From Prunella strophiata (lineage: Eukaryota > Chordata > Aves > Passeriformes > Prunellidae): a stretch of 64,000 bases of DNA. Numbering within the stretch: the first letter of the stretch is position 1; every line of letters begins with the position of its first letter. The stretch spans positions 71,066,790 to 71,130,789 of the forward strand of contig JAZBQD010000014.1 of assembly GCA_036583965.1 (NCBI GenBank), in the 5' to 3' direction. Below are positions 55,345 to 64,000 of this stretch, piece by piece. Made by a program: the position numbers and the translations under genes. Under the pieces are notes generated by a model. It did no database searches, was not told the DNA's origin, and worked only from the letters and a program-made list of their open reading frames with translations.

Positions 55345-57850
55345 GTCCCATTGGGACCCTGGGTGACAATCCCATGGGACCCTGGGTGACAATCCCATGG
55401 GACCTGGGTGACAATCCCATTGGGACCCTGGGTGACATTCCCATGGGACCCTGGGTGACATTCCCATGGGACCCTGGGTGACATTCCCATGGGACCCTGG
55501 GTGACATTCCCATGGGACCCTGGGTGACAATCCCATGGGACCCTGGGTGACAATCCCATGGGACCTGGGTGACAATCCCATGGGACCCTGGGTGACATTC
55601 CCATGGGACCCTGGGTGACATTCCATGGGACCCTGGGTGACATTCCATGGGACCCTGGGTGACAATCCCATGGGACCTGGGTGACAATCCCATGGGACCC
55701 TGGGTGACATTCCATGGGACCCTGGGTGACAATCCCATGGGACCCTGGGTGACATTCCCATGGGACCCTGGGTGACAATCCCATGGGACCCTGGGTGACA
55801 TTCCCATGGGACCCTGGGTGACAATCCCATTGGGACCCTGGGTGACATCCCATTGGGACCCTGGGGTGACAATTCCATGGACCTCAGGTGACAATCCCAT
55901 GGGACCTGGGTGACAATTCCCATGGGACCCATTGGGACCCTGGGTGACATTCCCATGGGACCCTGGGTGACATTCCCATGGGACCCTGGGTGACAATCCC
56001 ATTGGGACCCTGGGTGACAATCCCATGGGACCTGGGTGACAATCCCATGGGACCTGGGTGACAATCCCATGGGACCTGGGTGACAATCCCATGGGACCCT
56101 GGGTGACAATCCCATGGGACCTGGGTGACAATCCCATGGGACCCTGGGTGACATTCCCATGGGACCCTGGGTGACATTCCCATGGGACCCTGGGTGACAA
56201 TCCCATGGGACCTGGGTGACAATCCCATTGGGACCCTGGGTGACAATCCCATTGGGACCCTGGGTGACATTCCCATGGGACCCTGGGTGACAATCCCATG
56301 GGACCTGGGTGACAATCCCATTGGGACCCTGGGTGACAATCCCATGGGACCTGGGTGACAATCCCATGGGACCCTGGGTGACAATCCCATTGGGACCCTG
56401 GGTGACATTCCCATGGGACCCTGGGTGACAATCCCATGGGACCTGGGTGACAATCCCATGGGACCTGGGTGACAATCCCATGGGACCCTGGGTGACAATC
56501 CCATTGGGACCCTGGGTGACAATCCCATGGGACCCTGGGTGACAATCCCATTGGGACCCTGGGTGACAATCCCATTGGGACCCTGGGTGACAATCCCATG
56601 GGACCCTGGGTGACATTCCCATGGGACCCTGGGTGACAATCCCATGGGACCTGGGTGACAATCCCATGGGACCTGGGTGACAATCCCATGGGACCCTGGG
56701 TGACAATCCCATTGGGACCCTGGGTGACAATCCCATTGGGACCCTGGGTGACATTCCCATGGGACCCTGGGTGACATTCCCATGGGACCCTGGGTGACAA
56801 TCCCATGGGACCCTGGGTGACAATCCCATGGGACCTGGGTGACAATCCCATGGGACCTGGGTGACAATCCCATTGGGACCCTGGGTGACAATCCCATTGG
56901 GACCCTGGGTGACATTCCCATGGGACCCTGGGTGACATTCCCATGGGACCCTGGGTGACAATCCCATTGGGACCCTGGGTGACAATCCCATGGGACCTGG
57001 GTGACAATCCCATTGGGACCCTGGGTGACAATCCCATGGGACCCTGGGTGACATTCCCATGGGACCCTGGGTGACATTCCATGGGACCCTGGGTGACAAT
57101 CCCATGGGACCTGGGTGACAATCCCATGGGACCTGGGTGACAATCCCATGGGACCTGGGTGACAATCCCATGGGACCCTGGGTGACATTCCCATGGGACC
57201 CTGGGTGACATTCCCATGGGACCCTGGGTGACAATCCCATTGGGACCCTGGGTGACATTCCCATGGGACCCTGGGTGACATTCCCATGGGACCCTGGGTG
57301 ACAATCCCATGGGACCCTGGGTGACAATCCCATGGGACCCTGGGTGACAATCCCATGGGACCTGGGTGACAATCCCATGGGACCTGGGTGACAATCCCAT
57401 GGGACCTGGGTGACAATCCCATGGGACCCTGGGTGACAATCCCATGGGACCCTGGGTGACAATCCCATGGGACCTGGGTGACAATCCCATGGGACCTGGG
57501 TGACAATCCCATGGGACCCTGGGTGACATTCCCATGGGACCCTGGGTGACAATCCCATGGGACCCTGGGTGACAATCCCATGGGACCTGGGTGACAATCC
57601 CATGGGACCTGGGTGACAATCCCATTGGGACCCTGGGTGACATTCCCATGGGACCCTGGGTGACATTCCCATGGGACCCTGGGTGACAATCCCATGGGAC
57701 CCTGGGTGACAATCCCATGGGACCCTGGGTGACATTCCCATGGGACCCTGGGTGACATTCCCATGGGACCCTGGGTGACATTCCCATGGGACCCTGGGTG
57801 ACAATCCCATGGGACCCTGGGTGACATTCCCATGGGTCTCTGGGTGACAT
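55345..57850. repeat. 22-24-bp minisatellite, ~108 copies
   Basis: The unit is TGACAATCCCATGGG followed by ACCCTGGG, with TGACATTCCC, CCCATTGGG and ACCTGGG variants that change unit length between 22 and 24 bp. The palindrome TCCCATGGGA recurs in most units. On the - strand this gives open frames of over 1,000 codons (VTQGPMGLSPRVPWDCHPGS type) in all three frames, which is a repeat effect. Confidence 0.96.
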
Positions 57851-58385
57851 TCCCATGGGACTCTGGGTGTTGTCCCCAAGGAGCTTTGGGTGCTGTCCCC
57901 ACGGGACTTTTGGTGTCGCTCCCATTGGGCTCTGGGTGCCACCCCAAAGGGGCTTTGGGGCCATTTCCATTGGGTGCCATCCCTGAGGGATTTTAGGTGC
58001 CAACCCCACGGGTTCTGGCTGCCAGCCCATGGGGTTTTGGGTGCCATCCCCGTGGGTCTCTGGGTCCTGTTTCCACAGGGCTTTGGGTGACATCCCCATG
58101 GAATCCCGAGGACTCCTGGGTGCTCTCCCTGGGGGGTTTTGGCGTTTGGGTGCCATTTCCATTGGGCTCTGGCTGCTGTTCCCATCTGGCTCTGCTTGGT
58201 GCCATCCCTGTGGGGACCTGGGTGCCACCCCCATGAGGTCTGGGTGCCATCACCATCAGGCTCTGGCTGGTGCCACCCCCAAGGGTCTCTGGGTGCCACC
58301 CCTGTCAGGCTCTGGCTGGTGCCACCCCCAAGGGTCTCTGGGTGCCATCACCATCAGGCTCTGGCTGGTGCCACCCCAGGCCCCA
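57851..58385. repeat. Degenerate GGTGCCAYCCC repeats ending in a 49-bp unit
   Basis: Looser repeats (GGGTGCCATCCC, TTTGGGTGCC) lead into about 2.5 copies of a 49-bp unit at 58240-58380 containing AAGGGTCTCTGGGTGCCA and TCAGGCTCTGGCTGGTGCCA. It looks like a second, older array abutting the 22-24-bp one. Confidence 0.8.
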
Positions 58386-59790
58386 CAGCCCCTGTGACAG
58401 GCGGGGACAGCCCAGCGCTGGCAGCTGCTCGGGGCTCCGGGGCTGTCCCTGGTGGGCACGGAGCATCCCCGGCCCTCCCGGCTTTGTCCCCGTGCCAGGC
58501 CCCGGGCCCTTGCACCCCGGGCACCCTCCCCATCCCCGGGGGCTCTGCCCGGACCCTGCCCTGCCTCCCGATGACCCAGGCCAGGCGGTCACCGCTGGTG
58601 ACCCCGCTGTCCCCGGGGGACACCTGAGCCTCCCGCCGGCCCCGCCGGCTCCGGTTGCGGCCGGATTGTTCCTCCCGGCTGGAAGAAATGCCGTCAGCGC
58701 TGCTGGCGGATCGGTGGCCATTACTAATGCATGACACCCCCGAGGGACACGGCCCTGTGCCACCCCCGCGGCGGCACCGGCGCCCCCCGAGCCCTCTGTC
58801 CCCCGGGGAAGGGCAGGAGGGGCGGGGGTGGCTCTGGGGAAGGGTTTGGCTCCCTCTGCCTTCGTCCGGAGCCCGAATGCGGCTCAGGATGTGCCCGCCC
58901 GGCGAGCCTGTGGAACACGTGTGTTCCCGGCTGGAATGGTGGGGCTGGATGGGCCGGAATGGACCTTCCCAGAGGGATCCCACCGGCCCTGTCACACCCC
59001 AGGGCACCAGGAGAGCTCCTGCAGAGAGCACGCCCAGCTCAGGGCACCTTTGGTGACAAATGTCTCTGTTTTCCCCATAACCGGTGTTTCTGAGCCTTTT
59101 GGAGCCGGGGTTTCTCCCTCCCTGCTTTGCTCCCCATTTTTAGCTCTTTTCCCCCCACTGCTCCCTCCATCCCCAGTTTTCCTCTCCCCACCTGAGCCCG
59201 GTGATGCCGAACCCAACAGCTCCAGACCAAAACCCCACCCCGCTGAAGGGGATGCTCATCCCTGCACATCCCCGCTCGGGGCGACGCCCACCAGGGTGCA
59301 CCAGGCTCCCACCTCCCTCTCCCGGAGCTTCCACCCCATTTCGAAGCCGGGATCTCCTGGGACGGGAGGATTTTGCCACAGGACGAGCCGGGAGGGTTCC
59401 CTGGCTGATGCACCTCGGCTGCTCCCTCATCCCCCCATCAATAGCGCATCACCCTTCCAGCCCTGCGAGCCCTGCAGAGCCCCCCGAGCGCCCCGGGGCG
59501 GCCGTGCCCGGCCCCTCCGCCCTTCCCGAGGCTCCTCCAGGCCCATCCACTCAATATTCCCTGCAGGAACCCAAGCAGGAGATGTCAATTTTTAATCGGG
59601 GCCGTTGGCTCCGCTCGCCTTGCGCGGGACGAGGCCGCCGCGAGGTTTCGGCAAAGCTGAAGGGTTGGTGCTGCCAGAGGGGGCTGAGCTGGAGCTGAGG
59701 GCCCCAGGAGGGCCAGCTTGGGCTGGCACCGTGCAGGGCATCGGGGTGTCCAGCTTTGGGATCACTCCTTGGCACGGGCACCACCCCAGG
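58386..59790. other. GC-rich intergenic region with conserved-looking AT islands
   Basis: No gene is recognised. Two short stretches stand out as non-repetitive, motif-rich AT islands in GC-rich DNA: 58675-58735 (ATTACTAATGCATGAC) and 59540-59605 (ATGTCAATTTTTAATCGGGG). They could be conserved regulatory elements. Confidence 0.4.
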
Positions 59791-59794
59791 AGCC

Positions 59795-60350
59795 TCCTTG
59801 CCTGGGGACCGTCCCTGGCTGGGGAGCTCAGGGACCATCCCAGGCTCCTGGGGAGCACTCCAGGTCCTTGGGCACCTTCCAAGGACCTTGGGGAGGGATA
59901 ATCCTGGTCTCTGGGGATCACCTGGGATGCTTTCCATCTTGGGGACAGTTTTGGAGTCTGAGGAACTGTCCTGGGGTCTCAGGGGCCATCCCAGGCTCTT
60001 GGACACCATCCTGGGGTCTGGAGGGTCATCCTGCCTTCTGGGGACCACCTGGGGTTCTCCTTCTCTTGGGGATAATCCTGGAGGCTCCAGAAGTGTCTTG
60101 AGGTCTCCAGGACCCTCTTGGGGACCATCCTTGCACCTGGGGACCATCCTGGCTGCCTCCCTACTTGAGAACCCTCCCGAAATCCTGGGAAGCATCCAAA
60201 GGGATGTAGGGGCCATCCCAGGTGCTTCCCATCTTTGGGGACCACCCCTGGCTCATGGGGACCACACCAGGTCTTGGGGACCACCAGAGGTGCCCCCAGG
60301 CTTCAGGACCACCCTGGGCTCCCTGGGTTTGGGGACCATCCCAGGACCCT
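59795..60350. repeat. Degenerate ~20-25-bp GGGGACCATCC repeats
   Basis: Imperfect repetition of GGGGACCATCCTGG, CCTGGGGTCTGGAGG and CCATCCCAGG words across about 550 bp, with no clean unit. Confidence 0.75.
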
Positions 60351-61251
60351 CCCTTCTCCAGCAACAGCCCAGAGCAGCATCCCAAGCACATCCCAATCCC
60401 AGGATCCATCACCCTCACCCGTCCCAGCCCCTCCTCCCCTCTCCCCCCATCTCTCTTAGGGGGTCACCCCCACCCCAGCCCCCCCTGCCCCACGCCCAGG
60501 GGGTTTAACCCCCTCCAGAAATCCCGGGAAGCACCGACGGCTTCTCCCACCCTCCATCCCCGCGGCCGGCGGCAACCCGATCCCGGTCCCGGCGGGCAGC
60601 GGCCCCAAACTGGTCGGGCTGGTTTGCGGCGCTGCACACGCACCCGGGCCGGGGGGGCGGCACTGACCCCCGCCAGATTCATACTCTTATCGATTTGTAG
60701 TTTTATATAGTTATATAGTTATATTTTTATGTATGGTTTGAACCTGCGTTATTGCGCTGGGGCACTTTGGGGGCCATTTGGGGGCGGGGTGGGGGTTTAA
60801 TCTGGCGGCAAGAAAGGGAATTTTGGGGGGTGGGAGATAATTTTAGCAGGATTACGGGGGGCGGGGTGCTCCGGTGAGGACCATCCCTGCGGACAAGGAG
60901 GGGACCCCTGCGGAGCCCCGGGACAAGCGGGCAGCGCTTCCCCCCCGGTACCGCTCACACGAACCGAGCCCCCCGAGCCCCACCCGGGGGTCGCGCCCCC
61001 CGAGCCCCCCGCCCAGCCCCGTCCCCTCGGGGCGGGCGGCGGCAGCTGCGCCTCTCGAGTTGCGGAGCGAGGGGTGCGGGGGGGCTCGGGATCGGTTTCC
61101 TTGCCCCCCCCGGCCCCGCGGGGGGATGTGGGGGGAGCTCAGGCAGCGGGAAACCGGATCGGTGGCGGCGGGGCGGCTCAGGTGCGCGGCTCCGGTGTCC
61201 GACAGCCGGTGAGCGGCCCCGACGGCGGCCCCGGGGCGGGACGGCACCGGC

Positions 61252-61260
61252 TATAAAAAA
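61252..61260 (+). promoter_or_regulatory. TATA box of a putative + strand promoter
   Basis: TATAAAAAA stands alone in CpG-island sequence, preceded by GCACCGGC. A start site would be expected near 61280. No similar element faces the other way. Confidence 0.55.
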
Positions 61261-61281
61261 GCCCCCCCAAGGGGAAGGAGC

Positions 61282-61849
61282 GCCGCTGGGGGCTCAGCGT
61301 TGCCCGGGCCCTGCCCGCCCGCCGCCGGGACGGAGCCGCCCGCCCCGAGGCCGCGGGGATGGGCGGGCACCGCCCCCCGCCCCACGGAGCGCAGGGAGGG
61401 ACGGGGCGGGGGGGTCTCCTCCGCCTGCTCAGGAGCCCCCGCTCCGTCCTCAGCCCTCGGGGGTCCCGCCGTCAGCCCCGGGCCCGGCCGCGGGGGGGAA
61501 CGGGGGCACGGCCCGCGCCGCTGGCCCCGGCGGGGCGGCCCGGGGGGGGCGCGGGAGGGGGGGCGGCCCAAGGTGAGCCCGTCCCCCCCTCCCCGCCCCG
61601 GGCCCGGCTCCACCTTCCGGGGCACCTGGGCCAATTGGGAGCCGCAGGGGGGGTCCCCCGGCCGGGCTAAGGCCGCCGCCGCCGCCGCTCCCCGCCACTC
61701 GGGCGAGCACTCGGGCGAGCGCCGGGGCGGCGGCGGGGGCCCCCCGGGGGTGCGGGGTGCCGGGGGGGTCCCGTGTCCGTCCGTGCCCCCAGCCCCGCGG
61801 GGACCCCCCCCGTCGGGCCGCCCGGAGCCGAGGCACGCCCGGAGCAGAG
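61282..61849 (+). ncRNA. Putative first exon of a downstream transcript, possibly pri-miR-183/96/182
   Basis: The exon is bounded by the TATA box 30 bp upstream and by the donor CAGAG|GTAAGTGC at 61850, which fits the U2 consensus very well. An open frame runs through it, but its composition (Pro/Gly/Arg/Ala) and the lack of any domain point to GC bias, so it is called non-coding. In mammals the next transcription unit after UBE2H in this direction is the sensory-organ miR-183/96/182 cluster, whose start site lies kilobases upstream of the hairpins. No hairpin of that cluster is in the window, so the identity is an inference from gene order. Confidence 0.3.
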
Positions 61850-61855
61850 GTAAGT
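61850..61855 (+). other. Strong U2-type splice donor
   Basis: AG|GTAAGT with upstream CAGAG follows the CpG-island exon; the acceptor is not identified. Confidence 0.5.
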
Positions 61856-62589
61856 GCGGCCCTGGGCCCGGGGGGTCGGGTCCTGCCGGGACCCCCGCGG
61901 GGCTCGGGGACCCCCCTGAGCCGCTCCCTGCTCCCCCCGCCCGCTCCCGGCGCCACCCGGCCCCGGGGCGCTGCGTTCCCCCTCTCCCGGCTCTTCCCCG
62001 ACGTGAGGGTCCCCAGCCCCCTTCGGGCCGAGCCCCCCGTGCCCCAGCCCCGCTCGCGGCGCCCCCCGCCCTGCCCGGGCTCCCCCGCTCCTCTCCCGTC
62101 GGGCCGGTGTCGCAGCGGTCGCCTCCCGGCGGGGCCACGCGAGTGACAACGAGACCGCGGCCGCCCCCGGCCCTGGGGGGCTCCTTGGGGGTCCCGGGGA
62201 GCCTCCGCCGCCCCGGGCGCGCCCCGAGGCCGCTCTGCGGCCCCGACGGCAGCTCCGCTGTCACAGATAGCGCCGGGAACGAAAGCCCGGCTGAGGGGGA
62301 CCCCGGAGCACGGGGGCGCTGCTCGGGGGGTCTGTCCAAGCCCCCCAACCCCCGGGGTGCGCACCCCCTGCCCCGCCCGGTGCTGCTGAGCCTGGGGGGC
62401 TCAGGCGGGTCCCCAGTCCTGTTTGGGGACACCAAGCCTCAGTCGGGGTGGCAGGGTGGGGTCCTGCCCCGGGCTGGGGGCTGCTGTGGGGTGAGGAGGC
62501 GTCCCCCGGGCGCTGGGCGGGGCGGCATGGCCGGAGTGTCGGGCACTGCGGCACAAATCTGCCCGGTTTAGCCCCGAAATGGGGCTCCC

Positions 62590-62955
62590 GGCTGCTCCGT
62601 CCCTGTCCCTGTCCTCCTCTCTGTCCCCATCCCTGTCCCCATCTCAAGCCACATCCCCATCCTCGTCTCTATCCCTGACCAAATTTCTGTCTCTCCTGCT
62701 TCCATCCCCGTCTTTATCTGTCCCTGTCTCCATCCCTGTGCCCATCCCTGTCTCCTTCTCCCTTCTCCACCTCTCCTTCTCCTCTTTCTCCTTGTCCCAC
62801 ACCTCAGCCCCATCCCCATCATCTCCATCCAAGTCCCCATCGCCATCCCTGCCGCTGTCCCCATCCTGTCTTGTCCTTGTCCCCATCCCCATCCCCATCC
62901 CCGTCCCTTTTCCATCTTGTCCTTGTCCCCATCCCATCCCATCCCCACCTGGGTT
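62590..62955. repeat. Degenerate (CCCATC/CCTGTC)n low-complexity repeat
   Basis: TCCCTGTCCCCATCCC-type hexamer repeats, pyrimidine-rich on the + strand. They produce Met/Gly/Asp-rich frames on the - strand and Ser/Pro-rich frames on the + strand that are not genes. Confidence 0.9.
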
Positions 62956-64000
62956 CCCATGGGTGCTGCCACACGTGTCAGGGTGTCGAGGGTGGCCGGG
63001 TGCCCTCCCCCGCTGTCCCCCATGGCAGGGGAGCCACCGGCAGTGGCCACGTCCAGGAGCCACCGTGTCCCCGTCCCTCGCCATGGCAGGGGCAGTGCCC
63101 CAGCCCCGTCTCGGTGCCGCGGGCATCCGCAGGTGACTCCGGCGGCCTTTGGGCTTTGGGGACGGCGTTGGCCTCGTTGGCCCCAGAAGGTGGCTGGGGG
63201 GCCCGGGGACCCCGATGTCCCCGTGCTGGAGGTCTCGGGCCTTGCGGCAGAGCCCTGGGGAGCCCCCGGGGCGGGCAGGGGGAGCGGGGCCCGGGGGGGC
63301 CCGGGGGGGCAGCATCCGCAATGCGGCAGCTCCCCACGTCACGAGCCGGGGTGCGGCGGCTCCGCAGAGGGGCAGGCTCAGCCGGGCCCGGGCTGCCGCA
63401 GTGCCCGGGGCGGAGGCGGGGGACGGCGACAAGGGGCACCCCGAGGCCGCCGGGGCGGCGGGCGGGTCCGGGCTGGAGGGGCCGGGGCCACGCGGGCCAC
63501 GACGGCGCGGATTAGGGCGAAGCCGTCGCGGTCAAAGTCACGCCAAGGATGGCGACGGGCTCGGCCTCGCCCGCGTCCCCCGGGACCGCTGTCCCCAAGC
63601 ACTGCGGCGCCGGGGCGGTGTCCCCCAGGTGAGGACGGAGCTGTGGTCACGGGGGGCTTCTCTTCCTTTCGGGTTGCTCGGCGGAGCGCCACGGGTTTTG
63701 GGGCTCCCCCAAGGTTTTTGGGTGCTTCCTGGGGGGCGTTGCCGGTGGAGCCCCAGAGGTGGGTGCAGGTTGGGGACAGGTCTGTCCCTGCTGGCGCTGA
63801 CCCCTCCATGAACGCTCCCAAACCACGGGATGGCCGAGCCCAGCGAGCGCCGCTGCCGCTCACCTTCCTCCCCAAACTCGAGGCCAGACGGGCTCTGAGG
63901 GGCCGGGGGCTGCGTCCTCGAGGGGGGCCCAGCTCCCAGTGCTGGATCCGGGGGACCCCGAGCTCATCCCGGGCCTGCTGGGCTCGCTGGGGCCTCGGCT
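62956..64000. other. GC-rich sequence to window end
   Basis: CpG-rich unique sequence. Open frames on both strands reflect composition, and I see no recognisable exon, RNA gene or mobile element. Confidence 0.5.

Larger units (their letters stand above)
60530..62580. promoter_or_regulatory. CpG island
   Basis: High C+G with very frequent CpG over about 2 kb, interrupted only by an AT-rich patch at 60675-60750. It surrounds a TATA box and a strong splice donor on the + strand, and contains several GC boxes (GGGGCGGG). CpG-rich sequence resumes at about 63.1 kb to the window end. Confidence 0.8.

Noticed and set aside
54720..58299. Long - strand open frames (over 1,000 codons, PMGLSPRVPWDCHPGS repeats)
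   Set aside because: Product of the 22-24-bp array; all three - frames are open with the same peptide words, and the protein has no recognisable fold.
61300..62571. 423-codon + strand open frame in the CpG island (and 394 codons on -)
   Set aside because: Open on both strands because GC-rich DNA has few stops; composition is Pro/Gly/Arg/Ala with no domain, and a strong splice donor interrupts it at 61850.
60500..64000. miR-183, miR-96 or miR-182 hairpins
   Set aside because: I looked for the mature sequences on the + strand and found none; if the cluster is nearby it is beyond the window.

Overview
The window is a piece of a bird genome, probably a songbird. The reasons are many short 3' fragments of CR1 LINEs ending in the ATTCTGTGA-type tail, vertebrate exon-intron structure with CpG-island promoters, and very dense minisatellites. 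No prokaryotic or viral gene is visible. The passerine assignment is an impression; the bird assignment is firm.

Layout, all genes on the + strand: (1) 1-572 is a 20-bp minisatellite in what must be the last intron of ZC3HC1 (NIPA). The final coding exon of ZC3HC1 is at 769-837, with its 3' UTR and poly(A) signal up to about 1085. (2) About 3.2-3.6 kb is the CpG-island promoter of UBE2H, with a ZNF143/STAF-type element, a CCAAT box and two perfect CREs. (3) 3562-49945 holds the complete UBE2H gene in seven coding exons. They join without a frame error into a 183-residue E2 ubiquitin-conjugating enzyme (HPN motif at 76-78, catalytic Cys87, acidic Ser-rich tail). Intron 1 (28.9 kb) has the splice signals of a U12-type (minor spliceosome) intron. 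(4) 49946 to about 54550 is the long UBE2H 3' UTR, which contains a 1-kb tandem duplication. (5) 55.35-57.85 kb is a 22-24-bp minisatellite. (6) About 60.5-64 kb is a second CpG-rich region with a TATA box at 61252 and a strong splice donor at 61850, most likely the promoter and first exon of another + strand transcript. From the mammalian gene order (ZC3HC1, UBE2H, then the miR-183/96/182 cluster, all in one direction) it could be the primary transcript of that cluster. The mature miRNA sequences themselves are not in the window.

The introns carry at least eleven CR1 remnants and an unusual set of tandem arrays. The most striking is a 40-bp repeat at 38451-41130: 67 units with no indel and one substitution seen. 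Each unit has a 7-bp inverted repeat, a GAAnnTTC motif and one TTAGGG. Others are a ~105-copy 23-bp array with self-palindromic monomers (26.2-28.6 kb), a 10-bp array that phases T-tracts with the helix (36.03-36.27 kb), and an array that repeats a decoy 3' splice site about 25 times (36.97-37.59 kb). Several arrays create very long open frames (up to about 1,060 codons). These follow from repeat periodicity and are not genes.

I found no new protein-coding system. The candidates for something undescribed are the repeat arrays, the U12 intron and the downstream promoter.
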